Part shown: positions 24,394 to 37,400 of the stretch, piece after piece
Position numbering within the stretch: the stretch's first letter is position 1
Layout: each line of letters begins with the position of its first letter
Assembly: GCA_024362935.1 (NCBI GenBank)
Contig: JANCRA010000003.1
Location: 45,267,344-45,331,343, forward strand
Length of the DNA: 64,000 nt
Origin: Setophaga petechia
Lineage: Eukaryota > Chordata > Aves > Passeriformes > Parulidae
Direction of reading: 5' to 3'
Notes under the pieces: generated by a model
Told to the model about the DNA's origin: nothing
Seen by the model: the letters and a program-made list of their open reading frames with translations, nothing else
The model's database searches: none
Translations under genes and position numbers: made by a program

Positions 24394-27300
24394 GTGGAAC
24401 CCCCATTTCATTGTCCTTGAGAGCACAGAGGATGAAACTGAGAGGTTCATCTCAGTTGCTCTCACGAGAGCCAAGGATCTTGGTAGAGACATTCATGGGA
24501 GGCACAGCATGCTTCCAGAGCAGAGCTATCATAAGAAATCAGACAGAAAAATATCACAGAAACAGAGAAACTAAAACCACCTGGAAGAGCACAGAACTGC
24601 ACAGAAAAGGTACAGCTTTAACAGGGCTCTGATTAAGTGTATCTGAAAATCCAAGCAGTGAGATCTAATCTGCCCTCTGGGGATAGCTTTACACATAGAA
24701 GGCAGAGGTTGTTCTGTAGTTACCCACTCTCAGGGTTAACTGGTGTCTCAGGTAGACAAACACTCTAGTTAAAGAAATTCAGCTCTTACTCCAGAGCTAT
24801 CCTGAAAAAAGCTGCACACGCTTATTTAGAAATAGAAACACCATGAAAGTTCATGAAAATAAGACTGCTGGAGCTGTAAGGCAATGGAAAACCTGAGCAT
24901 GAGGCAATGAATTCCTGGACCAGTGGGGGCCTAAGGGGCCAAACCCCAAACTCTGCACCTATTAATTTCATGCCATTGGCTTCAATAGGGCCATATCCAA
25001 TAATGATGAGTGATACTCCTGGTGAGGTTGTTTTTATGTTGTGTTAATACAGTGTTAAGCCAGTTGTTTAAAACTGCTTTGCAGTAATTAAGTAATGGCT
25101 GTTACTGTTACATGTGTTTATTAGTGAGAAATAGTAAAGGACTGTTGCTTTTCTGTTCTTTATATGTGGCCTTAGGGACTCCACCTTTTGTAGTCCCCAA
25201 AGTCCCCTCTCATTACTGGACTAAACTTGCCAATAAAATACTATAGGGGATAAAGGAGTTTATTTTTTTTTCAGTGGGGCGGGAGTTCAGCTGAACCTGA
25301 ACATCACCAGAACAGCAGCTGCTGATTTGTTGGAATGGGAGAGGCAATCCTTACAGGGAGGGCTCTCTGTGCCATTCTCCTCTCTCCTTTGTGTTGCAGC
25401 CTCACTGTGACACAGGTGTGTGGCTGGATGCTGCAGTTTTCCTCCTGCAATGTTTCTCCTCAAGAACACTAAACAGGGCTGGAGTCAGCTGTGACTTACC
25501 AAAAGTGTTAGAAAAAAGCATGGGAGTTTCCTAAATTCTACCAACTGGGCAGAGATTAGAAGAAAGGCATTAAAGGAAGGAGATTTCAACAGCATCATAA
25601 AAAATGGAACCACAACTTATGTCCTGCATAGCATCAACACAAATAATGGCCATGCCAATGAAATATGGCAGACAAAATGCAAATCCCAAATGGGTACCAC
25701 TGACATATGACATAATTAAAAACACAGAGGCAGCAAAACTTCTTCCTGCCTGCAGAGGCAACACTCACAAATGTTCACAAAGGTCACAAAACCAAAATCC
25801 AAATCCACTTTTAGGCAAAACAAGCCTGATTTTCCACTACCACATACCTTATGTATTCCTAAATAGAAATCTGAGGTTGGAAACACAAAAAAGCTCTACA
25901 TTCACCATTCTGATGTTTGCTCTCTAGACAGAGAAAATATGGAGAATCTGCCTGAAATCCCAGATGAATGGAATGATGGCTGTTCAAAGCATGACAACTG
26001 CATCATAAAAAAAGTAAGCACAACTTATGTCCCACAAAGGATGACTATATACATTGCCATGAAACATTCAAGGACCTGTAAATCAAACTACTCTCTTTTT
26101 TCACTTAAGAAAGGAAACTTGCCCTTTTTTTTTTTTTTTTCCAGCTTCTGCCAACTACTGAGCTGAACTTCTACCCCAGGTATAATTCAGATAACATGAT
26201 CAATACAATTATTCCATGTCAAAAGGAACGTTCTTTAAAGTTACTGATATTCCACTTCATCTTTCATTTTACGTAAAAATATCATCTATCACTCCAGCTT
26301 TGACATATCTTGCCACAAGGAGAACTTCAGCAATTTTGGAATAAAAGTCTGTCAAAAACAAGATTTGCCTAAAGGTAGCCTTTTCAGCAAGCTGAGTAAC
26401 ACGTCACTGTCACAAGATATTGAGATGCTTTCTCTGGTCATGACTAACTTTCAGCAAATCATTGTCCCATAATACCAAGGCACCAGTATTTTAAAGACAT
26501 ATTTGTCATATGTTTAAACTGAAATGCTGCAAATAAGTAAATCCTATATATGTCCGACTAAAAATTCAGGAGGAAATAGTCTTGAAGATTCTTGTTAAAC
26601 TGTTTTCTTTCTTCTCAACTCCTTATTTGAAGCATATTTTTAATTATGCATCATTGCCCACACATAAATTCATTTATGTATATTAATTTTTGCTCCACTT
26701 AGCAGAGTGGTCACTTAATTAAATGTCTTCAGTTGTTTTAATGAAAAGCAAAAAAAAAAAAAAAAAGGATTTAACAGAATGTGTAATACTTTACATTTAA
26801 ACATACTATTTGTTGCCTTTATTTCAGTCCATTTGTAACACTGATACTAGGACATTTGTGGAACCGATATTAAAAAGTAATATACTTTCCTAAAGCCCCC
26901 AGACTGTTTAGCAGATTTTTAAATTGAAATCAAAATTATACAGATTTTTCATTCTGATAATTTTACCAATTCACTAATTCTTTAATCTTTACAGGTCATT
27001 GAACAGCTTCACATTAATGAGATGTAGTTAAGAACAAATTTTACAGTTTTTTCTCCCTTTTTTTTTGAAAAATGTTGCATATCGTTTGCAAATTAGAAAG
27101 AACTTGTTCCATTTATGGTACATTTATTTAAAATAATCGAATGCATGAGAGCCAGCTGAACACTGTGTGCAATGATGCTTTAAAACAAATTACCATTTAT
27201 TTATAAGGAAGAAATAGACTTTTAAAAAGCTCACAGACTGCATTTCATTATTAATGGTGCTCTCCATGCAAAACTGATTTCTTTCAATAAGAAACAGAAA

Positions 27301-28310
27301 CAAGAGAAAACTCACAGAAAAACCAGGAAAGAAATATTTTCTTGGGGACATGCACACTTTACACCAAATATAATATAAAATATAACGAAAAATTGATGCA
27401 CCTGAGAGGTATGTATGAGGAATTTCAGTGGCAACTTCTCTGCAGCTGCCAGACAGTCTCAAACAGCACAGTGGATAATGTATTTAGGAAGTTAAATTAG
27501 CCCAGATCAGCATGCAAAAAACTTCACTTTCTTCCAGTGAGCCCAACGCATTCAAGAAACATTTCTAAGATCAGATGCCTGAAAGGATCAATATTTCAAA
27601 ATTATTGTAGACTGTAATTTCATGCTGCGGAAACAGTGAAAGGTAATTACTTCAGCTCAAGTATGTTAAATTACTATTATTGTCTTCTAAATTGAATAGA
27701 CTCTTTATCTTTTTAAACAGCAAGTTAACCACTGTGGGTTTCCCGGGCCAGGTTTGATGCACAGCACTCCTGAAAGTCAGCACTCAAAGCTGGCTGAGAG
27801 GTCCATTGTTATTCACTCCAGGAAAATCAACTTCCTGAAGATTAAAGCCACATGTCTTAGCTGAATATTCTGAGTGCTGTTCAACCATTCTCTAGGCTTG
27901 CTTGTAAAAACCTGAAATTTGTGCATTTGACTCCCTCTGGAAGTCAAATGAAAAACATTTCAGACCGTTCATAAGCAACTATTTCATTACAGAAGACCAG
28001 CAACCAGAAAAAAGATATTTTGAGGTACAGGTACCAAGGTTCATCTTCTTTTTTAGAAAAAGAACAATTGAAAACTTTAGTTCTGTGAATCTCTATTATA
28101 ATATCAGCTTGCTCATCCACTTGCATTTAGCTCACACTTTCATGTCTTATGAGCTAGGATCTGACCTGTAGCTTCAAAACTCAAGATAAAGGAGTACCAC
28201 AATTTCTTAGTCAATTTTAATAGTAGTACAGATGGAACCATAAAGAAAAAATGTTTGTTAAATCAGTTTTTGTAGAAGCTCAGAAAATATTTTAATTTCA
28301 AAAATATATT
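24394..28310. other. Non-coding stretch with homopolymer tracts
   Basis: A T16 run lies at 26125-26140 and an A16 run at 26751-26766. No gene or confidently identified transposon. The AT-rich part between 26500 and 27200 has several TAATTA/TTAATGAG cores and could hold regulatory sequence. Confidence 0.5.
25025..25290 (+). mobile_element. Possible solo-LTR-like segment (weak)
   Basis: The segment begins TGTTTTTATGTTGTGTTAATACAG... and carries a CCAATAAAATAC polyadenylation-type signal at about 25230 after a GC-richer, promoter-like stretch. These traits are reminiscent of retroviral LTRs, but no matching terminal CA, target duplication or family consensus could be confirmed. It may be ordinary unique DNA. 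Confidence 0.15.
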
Positions 28311-28319
28311 AACTGTTTG

Positions 28320-28660
28320 ACAATAATGATAATTATTGGCACCTGATAATTCCAGAAACTTTTTTTATACTGGGAGATGACACACATAAAGCCTAGAACT
28401 GCTGTTACTAATGAGATTGCTGTTAACAGGCAGCAATATCAATGCCTGACTGCAAATTCCTATCTGGCCAGTGATCTGACAACAATTCCAAATGACTCAT
28501 TAGTGTTCTTCACTTCAGGAGGTGCTTTGTAAAAACCTGAGCTAATTCCTCTTCTTTCATTGAAACAGCTATTTGCATGAAACCCAAAACGTGAAAATTT
28601 AAGTTTCTCTGTAGCTGCCAGCTATTGTCATTGATGAGATTTGAAGGTTTCTAATAAGCT
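28320..28660. promoter_or_regulatory. Candidate conserved regulatory element
   Basis: Contains ATAATGATAATTATTGG, ACCTGATAATTCC, GCTGTTACTAATGAGATTGC and ATGACTCATTAGTG (an AP-1-type TGACTCA beside a homeodomain core). Non-repetitive and motif-dense. The call rests on texture only. Confidence 0.25.
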
Positions 28661-29985
28661 TCCTCAGAAAATTTCTCAGCAAAGAAAAACACAAAGAAAG
28701 TTACAGCTCCTGGGGCCTGTTTCCAGCTCTGCAATCAGTCCCTCTGATGACCTTGCTTTCCAGCTATTCTGATTCTTGCCTCTTACAGCCTTGGGGAATG
28801 ACGTGGTCTCTGCATAAGTTCTACTTATTTTAATGTTGTCGCTCCTTTTCTGAACTTTTATTCCCTGTCTTACTCCCAAATGGAGCAAGGAGGAGGTGCA
28901 CAGGGTTAACTTGTTGACATAGCAGTGCGCAATGGAGAGCTGCCCTGACAGCAGAGCTCAGGATACAAGCTAGACCACCAGGAGCAATATCCATCCTTCC
29001 TTTATCACTCCTGTTTGCTTCCATTTCTCTAGACATGGGAAGAAGGCAAGGAAATCTCAGAGCTCGGGATGAAGAGACATAAGATAAAGACAGAATGGGA
29101 GAAAAAAATGAGCAGAATGCGTTCCTAGGAGAAGGCTTTGGAAAATTCAACTTCCTCACCCTGAGTCCAAACAAAGTAAGGAAAAGAGAGAACATGGTTA
29201 TTTCCATCCTGTTAGGTAAAAGGAGAAGACACACTTGCCCTGACTTATTCTCAGGGATAATGGCCTGTACTGAAGTAGTTTTTGAATTTCATATAATACC
29301 AACACCACTTCTGTGTTCAGGTAAGAACTAGGAGTCACTGACAGGAGCCTAGGATGAGTATATTGTAGTGACCTAGCATCTAGCAGGCAGTTAATTACAC
29401 CACAAAAAAAAAAAAAGATGTGAAAAAGGGACTTTCTTGCAACAGGAGACCTGACAAAAAATTCAAGCTGCTTTACAACAGCAATATATCAATACAAATA
29501 ATCAATAGCAAACATAAATCCATTGGAGGCCTTTTACACTGTGTGTCTTACACTACTGTGTAAAATAATGCTCTACTTTTTAGTTCAGATCTGCATTTTA
29601 AAGCTTACAACACATTGTGATACTTTCCATTTGCAGAGGCTGCTATTAGAAATATGGAAATGGATATAAAACAGAAGCATGCAATAATGTAATTTGGAAG
29701 AGAGCTCAGAAAGACCTCTGGTCACTAAAATGTCACTAAATGCAGGGGCAGAGATGAGGTTAGAGGCAATTTCAAAAGTTACAACATGTTTTTCAAGGCC
29801 TTGCTCGGTAGTGTTTTGATTATCCCCAGAGAGATTTTCCTGCTTCTCCTGCACCAATGTTCGAGCATCTTCAGTGTGAAAATTCCCTAATATCAAAACA
29901 TGATTTTATATGTTGCAACCTGCTTCCATTGCCCATTTTTATTTTACAGGGCATATTGAGGAGTCCTCTATCTTGTTCATAAACT
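28661..29985. other. Non-coding stretch
   Basis: Moderate GC with chance frames on both strands, the longest a minus-strand one of 134 codons at 28830-29234 overlapped by plus-strand frames. No domain or repeat recognised. A short A tract lies near 29404. Confidence 0.5.
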
Positions 29986-29989
29986 TGTT

Positions 29990-30650
29990 AAGCAATTGGA
30001 GACAGCAATATGATGCACCTTCTCTTCCTCAGATTGAACCACCCTCATGACACTCCTCATACCTCATGAGCCTCCACAATGATATTTCAGAACTCTGTTG
30101 GACTTGCCTCTCTACCACTGTCTCCCAGCAAGCCCCAAACTGGAGACAGCACTTGAAATACTCCCTCCCTTTCACAAGAGGGAACACTCACCTCCCTCAG
30201 GCTGCTGTCTGCTCTCTGGCTGATATAGCAGAGGTTTGCTGACCTTTCCTGGCACAAGCACACACCATTGATTCAGATTTGATCTGTCACTGGTCAAGGC
30301 CCCAAGTTCTTTCCCACAGAACTGCATTCTCGACAGTCTGCAATCCCAGTGCAGGACTCTGTATAAAGCTGTGTTGAAATCCATGATATTCCTGCTGCCC
30401 ATTGTTCCAGCAAGCCAAGGCAGCTCTGGATTTCTGGGCTTGCCTTGCCCTGACACAGTGTCACCCATGAACTGAGTGCAGGTACACTCCACCCCACCTC
30501 CAGCTGAGTAACAAAAGTCATTGAAGCACCTTGACCCACGCAGCGACCCTTGAAGAATGCCACTAGCTGGACCCTGAATGGACAACCCTTTAAGCCTGGT
30601 GGTGCAGCCCACCTCAGAGCACATCCAGGCAGCTCACATCTCAACAAAAC
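29990..30650 (-). mobile_element. CR1 LINE fragment, ORF2-derived, minus strand
   Basis: Read on the minus strand, this follows the CR1 reverse-transcriptase region. Near the upstream end come GGCTTAAAGGGTTGT and TCCAGCTAGTGGCATTCTTCAAGGGTC, corresponding to the '...SGVPQGS...' region, then TCAATGACTTT and a TTCATGGGTGACAC stretch corresponding to the 'FADD' region. Further on come GAGTCCTGCACTGGG and, nearer the element's 3' side, TCTCCAGTTTGGGGC and CCTGAGGAAGAGAAGG. Frames are broken and the FADD-like motif is decayed, so it is dead. It is truncated at both ends, and the usual 3' tail is not present at the left boundary. Confidence 0.75.
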
Positions 30651-30719
30651 CTAATAAAATTTTTAAAACATTATGTTGTAAAAATAATCTGGAATTGTTT
30701 CAAGTAGACAGAAGCAGAT

Positions 30720-31080
30720 TTGCCAGCCTGAGAAGAAGGGACTGAGCTACTCCTGAGAAGGAGGCCAGGAGCCTTGGCTGTCCCATGGGAGAGCCCATCC
30801 TCGTGCCAGATGTGCTGCCAGGAGCAGGTGCAGCTGCCAGCTGCCAGCCAGAACCACAGTGCACATCATGTTCTGAACTTCCCTGGCAGCATCAGGCAGC
30901 CAGAGCATCCTGGGGCCCCCAGCCAGAGCCGGGTGGCAGCAGGGCCGTTGGGTGCCCACGCAAATGCTTCCTGCACTGTGGCAGTAGCCAGCCAGCCTCG
31001 ATGCTATTCCTGGTGCAACTTTCCAGCCAAGCAGTCTGTAGCTGTAATGTGCAAACTGCAGGCATGTCAAACAAGTTCTT
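30720..31080. other. Unassigned GC-rich block beside the CR1 fragment
   Basis: GC is clearly higher than in the surroundings, with a small internal duplication (CAGCTGCCAGCTGCCAGCCAG) near 30830. Frames of about 100 codons are open on both strands, as expected in GC-rich DNA. The composition and position next to a CR1 piece suggest another old transposon fragment, but I cannot match it to a family. Confidence 0.4.
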
Positions 31081-31084
31081 AAAA

Positions 31085-32655
31085 TTTGCCAACATAAGTA
31101 AGCATTAAAACTGTGATGTGCATGAATTTGTGGTTTGCTTTAAGCATATATCTTTACATATAAGTTCTTATTTATATTATTTTCCAGGTAAAATAATGGC
31201 AGTGTCTTGTTGAGGTTTAAGAGAAACATACCACTTTACCAAATGCTGAAGTAATCTAAGTACTTGCAAGTATTGATCCTTCCTTTATTCCCTACAGATA
31301 TTAGCTACTGCAGTGTTTTGGGCCAACTGAAAAATATGTTTCCAGTCATTTGCCATTGAAAGCTTACAGTCTGCTTTCTAAGACCCATATTAGAACCGTT
31401 TTTCCTAAGGAAAATCATTAGAGATCTTCCACATCTCCTTTGTGAAATCTGTGTGCTTCTGCTTCACTTCTCAATCCAATTTAACATGTACATCTGTATT
31501 ATTTTAGCAGTTGGTATCTTTACCAAACACGGGAAAAAAAATAAGAGTAATATATGATACTTGGTTTTAAACTTAGTTTAAGACATGGATAAAAATACTT
31601 TTTCTTCAAAGCTCAAAAGAGACCCCTTCATGACCACTCTTGGCAGATCACAGAAGGTGGGACCTAGACATCTTCTAAACAAGAGGTTGCAGATGCCAAC
31701 TTTATTTCTCAGGTGGCTAAACCAGACATATTAACTAAGATGGAACAAGAAAGAGATGCCTTCCTTGTCCCAACAAACATATTATCATGAGGGCTGTGAA
31801 TACCACACGCTCAATGTTCTATGTGAAAGAATGAGCAGCAAAAGCTTTCAAAATGTAGTCAGCTGTAAATGCATACTGTTCCTTGAACTGAAGATGTAAG
31901 CTCCCCTGAAAGTTAGCCTTTTAAAAAGTTAGAGAGCTGTATTTGAAAAATGAAGGCACAGTACATATAATATTTCCATATTTTTAGAGCAAATACAAAA
32001 ATTAATACATCATAATCTTTTCAAAAAGAGATGTTTCAGTATACTTCTACCTGTACTAATTCAGTGTTTAAGGATGATCTGTCAATGCTTTAAAATGCTG
32101 CATATTTAAAAAAAAACATTGATTGGTCCCAGTTCTAACAGTTATCTTGAATTTCATTTTTTTTTTTTTTTTCAGAATCACATACTTTGAAAGCAGCATT
32201 CATTTCAAAAGTAACAAAAACACAAAACTCTAAATTCATGGTAGGAGAGAAAGGCTGGAAAGCATTAACTAAATACACAGATAAAATTTCAGAAATATAT
32301 TCCAACTGAAATAAATTATCCTTCCCACAGTAGTTATTCCAAAGCAAAATGGGATTTGTTTCATGATAGAGCAACCACAAAGGGACAGCAATTAGGAAAT
32401 GGCATGCCACTTCACGTTTTTTCAAAACACCTTCAGCTCTTTATTCTAATCATGTAGATTAGACCTAGGCCTTCCAGACTACACCTGGAAATAATGGAGA
32501 AACCTGTCTAGACTCACAGGGGTTTTGGGGTTGTTTTTTTCCCAATCAAGAGTTTTTAGAGGTGGAGGACAATTTTGGCCAGATCTAGGTACAAAGAATT
32601 TTGGCTGTTTTCAAGGTTGGCAATCAGCTTGCATGTCAAGGATGGCTGCTGTCCC
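31085..32655. other. AT-rich non-coding stretch
   Basis: No gene recognised. A T16 tract ending in CAG lies at 32157-32175. It looks like a splice acceptor but no supported exon follows. Confidence 0.5.
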
Positions 32656-32659
32656 TGAA

Positions 32660-33020
32660 CATATTTTCTACATTTTCTTTTGAGTCCTACAGGAGCCCCA
32701 GCAGGAACTTTGGGGTGGATCAGGACACGTGGTCCACCACTGCAGCAAGACCTCTGATCCTGTCCATCAGTACAGAATCAGGGGGTCCAGCACCTCAATG
32801 TCCCTGCCCAACCCCTGTGTTTCTCACAGCAGGACTCACCCCAGCCCTTGACCTGCACAGTAATTTCTGTTCCACACCCCTGAGCACTCCTGAGCTGCAG
32901 CTGAGCACTGTTCTCCACGTGCAAACGCTGGTTGTTCTGGGAAATTCCTCACTGAGGAGCTTTTCCAGGGGGAAATTTTACAACAGGAGCCTAGGATTCA
33001 CAAGTGTGTGCAACGTGTGA
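32660..33020. other. Unassigned GC-rich block
   Basis: GC-rich relative to its neighbours, with a near-palindrome GGACACGTGGTCC (E-box core 32726-32731). A plus-strand frame of 139 codons spans 32601-33020 with no domain-like pattern. It could be an old LTR or another repeat, or simply a local GC peak. No family match is claimed. Confidence 0.3.
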
Positions 33021-36000
33021 ATTACTATACTTTTCTCACTGAGGGTAAATAATGCAGCTCTTTTTGAAGCAAAACACACACCCCAGGTCAAGCTTTCCCT
33101 CCTTAGTTACACAGGCAGCCTGGAGTACATGGAAATAGGCCAGAGTCAAAGTGGATGGGAATAAAGTCAATGGCATTTTATCAGACACCATAGCTAGGGG
33201 CAGAATATGATCCAATGTGTACACTTTGAATTGAATTCTTTTAGAAAGCACTTCAGAGAAATAAAACAAAACCAGTTTGTTTTCCTTGATAATATTCAGT
33301 CCATGCAGTACAATTCACAAGAGACCAATAAATGATTGTTACTGGAAACTTTGAAAAATCATTGCAAAAGAAAACATTTATACAATTTTATGGAGGCTTC
33401 TGAAGTATGGCTGATATGTTCAGGTCCAAAAGGGCTGTAAAGTATCAGGATATTACATAGAGTAATACTGATGGTCTTTACTCTATTTACATTGAATGCA
33501 ACTTGGTTTGCTTTTTGCATATAGGAAAGGTTAACTCTATACTGAACAATGTTTTGATTCCACTCTAGTGAATTTCTTATAGAAACACCAAAGATTACTT
33601 GGATTAATAACAAGAGTAATAAAAATAGTCCCCACTTTATAATACTAAGATAAACATATGTATTTGTAACGGGAAAATATGATTTGTGAAAAAGATATAA
33701 AATTTAAATCCTGGCTCAGAGAAAGTAAAAGTAGCCCTGAACAGTCACCCAACACTAGTTTTAGCTTCTATATTTGCTTATAGCAGAAGTCTTTTTCTTG
33801 GGTCATTTCTGGTTTAAAAGTGTTACTGAAGATATTTAGATAATACTTAGAGTAGGGCAACAGCAAGATTTTAATCATAATGTGATGCCTCTCAGTGCAG
33901 CTTCTCAGCCATATTTGAGCCAAGTTTTCAAAGTTCATAAACCTTTTGGTAAAACTGGGCCAACTCTAGAGCGAGCTCAGATTGATTTATAGGATTGCAT
34001 TTAAAAAGGAAGCACCTTGTTATCTTCAGAAAGTTCAAAACTTAAATAATAGTCTCAATATTATAAATCAATGGGATGCCCTCTTATGAAATAATTTACC
34101 ATGTTCTGATTATTCAGCTTTGGAAAGAACACAGAGAAAGACCTGGGCCAATGACAGGACTAAAAACCAGGCAACAGTTAAGACTGCAGTCATAAAAATG
34201 CATCTGCAGAAGGAGAGCTTGAAATATTAAAAAAATTTGTTTTGAGAGGAAACACAGGAGGAAGCAGGAGGGAACATGCTAGAGTTACTGCACTCAACAC
34301 AGTCTGAGGGATTTCAGATGTTTCCATGTCCACTATCATACATATACAGAATACAGATTGCAAAAACACTCTTAACGTGTCACACTCTTTTTAAACTGTA
34401 ATTTCAAGTTGCTCTTTTATATAGATATATTTTAAGCAACATATTATAATTAACCTGTATAATTCATGGTTATAATGAAAAATTTTAGTTGGTTAGGGAA
34501 AGTACATGTGATTAGGTTGAAAATCTCAATAACATAAACCACAATGATTAGCACAAAAATTGACTGGCCAAAGAGGTGAACACCATTCAAGACAAAATAA
34601 AACTTACCCCTTGGACAGGTTGCCCTTTGTACCAAATAATACCATTACTATCACTAATGAAAATTTTCCCATTATGAACTCAGCATTTTTATTTCCATAT
34701 TATTTTACTAAACTTCTAATTAATTTAAGATTTTTGATTTCATTTTTCATTTTAGTTTTTGTTGACAAAGGATTGCCCTGAGGGTAATAATCTGCAGAGA
34801 TTGTGTGTGTTCTTCAGCACACAGGTTTCCAAGAGGCACCTGCAGAACTAGAGAAGGCACTTCATTCATGATTACATGATATATCTTCTTGCTTTGGAGC
34901 TATCAATAACCTCCTTAAAAATAAAGATATCACAGCCAGATAATTAATTTCATTCTAGCAATAATTGATCTTATCATCACATACCACCAGAGCAGTCTGG
35001 ATACCATCTAGGAGCTTCACTGAAGTATCTGCATAAATCATCTGCATGGAGCCCCTCTAGGCATCTGTTGGGTTTGAAGTCACTAAGAGGCAAAAAATCC
35101 TCATTGACTAATAGTCAAGAGACAGCCACTGACACCAGTCAATGTCTGAAACTGAATCAGGTGCAACAGATTTCTCCAGAAGCCTGGGCAAACACAATCA
35201 GGGGACACGGAAAGAAATCAGGAATGGCACTGGGAACATGGAAGAGAAGTAAGAAAATGTGTGCTGAAAATACTAGTAGGGAGTGTAAAATGTATGCAAG
35301 AATGCCAAAATAGTATGGATTAATCAGAGGAAGCCAGAAGAGATCAGAATTCAATTTCTGTGCTCAAAGAAGCTTCTGGTCTTTTTTCTCCATCTTCTTC
35401 TGATGCATCAGAGATTGGTCACAGCTACAAAGAACATCTTAGGTAAAGGTGGACAGCTCTTAGACTACGCAAAATACTAATTTTCCTAGACACGTAGCTC
35501 AAGGCATAAAAACCAATAAATTAAAAGCCTCTGCTACTTAGAGAGTCACATTAGATCATCAAATCATTTCTCTTCTCCTGATTCTAGTTGTTAATCATGT
35601 CATTTAGCCACTTTCCTGTCTGCTTCATTCACTGTGGCTGTGACACATCATATATTGGGTATGGAGAACAGGGGTACTCAGAGCAGAAGCAGCAAGAAAC
35701 ATTAAGGATTTGAATTCCATCTTGCACCAACATCCTTCCATTGCCTTGAATAGTCTTGCAGTGTAAAAGCAAGTATGCCACAGGTTTACAAAGGTTAGAG
35801 TATTCAGATTTACCAAGTATGAACCCGGAGCAGGTATCCTGCGCAATACTTGCTTAAAGTTTGTGGCAATCTTTCACAAAACCTAGGGCTGTTCTGTTTC
35901 TGTAAAAGGTATTGTCTCCAGGTGCACAAAGCCCACAGAATATGTTTACCATCCTCCCAGCACAAAAAGGGGTTGGCAACAATCTGAGATGCAAAAAAAA

Positions 36001-36785
36001 ATTAGGGAAATAGTTTTGAGACCTGTAAATCTGGGTGCCTCACAAACCATTTAATTCGGAGAAGGTTGGACCCACACTGGCAGATAGAGAGTGAAGACAT
36101 CAACATGCTGTAGGATCATCCCTCCACTACAGAAGGGAAACTCAGCTCACAGTCCTGGGACACCTCTGGGGAAAGGATGAGCACCAAGCAGACATTGCTG
36201 TTGCTGGACTTCAAACTGCCAGGCCAGCCCATGGCATTTTTCAAACATCACTAAATCAATTCACATCTGTACAGCAGGCTGTCAAGGGAGTTCAATGAGG
36301 CCACTGACTGCAAGGGCTGAGCTTTGACTTGCCAGTCTCCTTCTTTCCACCTGGACTGCCATAGTCTGCATAGCCGTGGGGGGAAGCTTCTCCTGAGGAG
36401 CAGTTTCTGGACAGCTCAAGTGAACTCAAACTCACTGCAGGTTCCATGTGGCAAAAGAGTCAACTCTGCTGGATAACTTGGAACTTGCAGAACTGGATCA
36501 GATTGAAACATACCCAACAACTGATTTCCACTTCTGGGCATGAACCCAACATGTGCCAAACCTCGCATGTCTTGTGGGAGCAAGGGGAAGGCACTTGAAA
36601 GATATTTTTGGGGAGAAGAGAAAAAAAGAAAGAGCAGCTACTTCTGTGATCAGCTTCAGATGACAAAGCTATTGTCACAAGAAAAAAAGCTAGGGAGTTG
36701 TTTCACTTCAAAATATTAAATTTAGATGAACCTTGACGTTTCTAGGTGAGAAACCAAAGTCTAGCTCCAGGTAATAGCATGTATG
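33021..36785. other. Non-coding stretch
   Basis: No gene, RNA gene or transposon recognised. The part from about 36020 to 36440 is GC-richer than its surroundings and may be an old repeat, but I see no diagnostic motif. Confidence 0.5.
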
Positions 36786-36789
36786 CTAT

Positions 36790-37400
36790 GAATGTCACTA
36801 ATGAAATATATACAACAACTAAGACACATTAGTTAAGAGAGGCCCATTAGTCATTTGTGTGTTTACAGCACAGTTGCTGCTGCTTGAACGTAGCTCCTCT
36901 GACTTGATGAAGTATATGCAGAACACCATTGTGATTTTTCTACAGAACACTGTAGAGCTGGTACTGAGGAAATGCAAATACCACATAGCACTGCGAGATC
37001 CAGATTCACAGAGTACTGTGGTAGCTGAATTGTTTGAAAAGACATATGGCATCCCAAGTGTAACAGATAGTTGAATCTCAAGGGGGAACCATTGTTCATT
37101 CATCTGGACCAAGTGACATTCTTTATGCAAGAATAATTCCTGATTAAAGGGTGAGTTTTAATGGAAACTAATTAGGCAACCTCTTTAGCCTGGGCATAAT
37201 GATCAAATGAGCTGTCACACAGTACCTGATACAATGATCTCACTTGGTACAAGATTTTATTCCTTAGCAATTACACTCCCACGTTGCACTGCATGTGTTT
37301 ATTGCCTGGAGCACACATGTCAAATTAAAGAGCAGCTTATGCACCTGATATTTAATTATTGCCTAGCACTACAGACAACCGGGAAATGTCAAAGCGAGCA
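36790..37400. promoter_or_regulatory. Candidate conserved regulatory block
   Basis: Contains CACTAATGAAATATA, CACATTAGTTAAG, GGAAATGCAAATACC (POU-type), GAACCATTGTTCATT (SOX-type), GAGCTGTCACAC (MEIS-type, about 37210) and ATATTTAATTATTGCC. There are almost no homopolymers and complexity is high throughout. This is one of the most enhancer-like blocks in the window. Short frames overlap on both strands, which fits constrained but non-coding sequence. Confidence 0.3.

Noticed and set aside
24374..24640. Poly(T) followed by moderate-GC sequence as a possible processed pseudogene on the minus strand
   Set aside because: No resemblance to a known transcript and no target-site duplication found by eye.
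26125..26143. T-run ending in CCAG resembling a splice acceptor
   Set aside because: The following frame closes within a few codons and no donor is evident.
26978..27027. TTTAATCTTTACAG followed by a short open stretch
   Set aside because: It looks like an acceptor and a short terminal exon, but ten codons before a stop are far too few to support an exon call.
32157..32176. T16 plus CAG resembling a splice acceptor
   Set aside because: The homopolymer explains the tract, and no coding pattern lies downstream.
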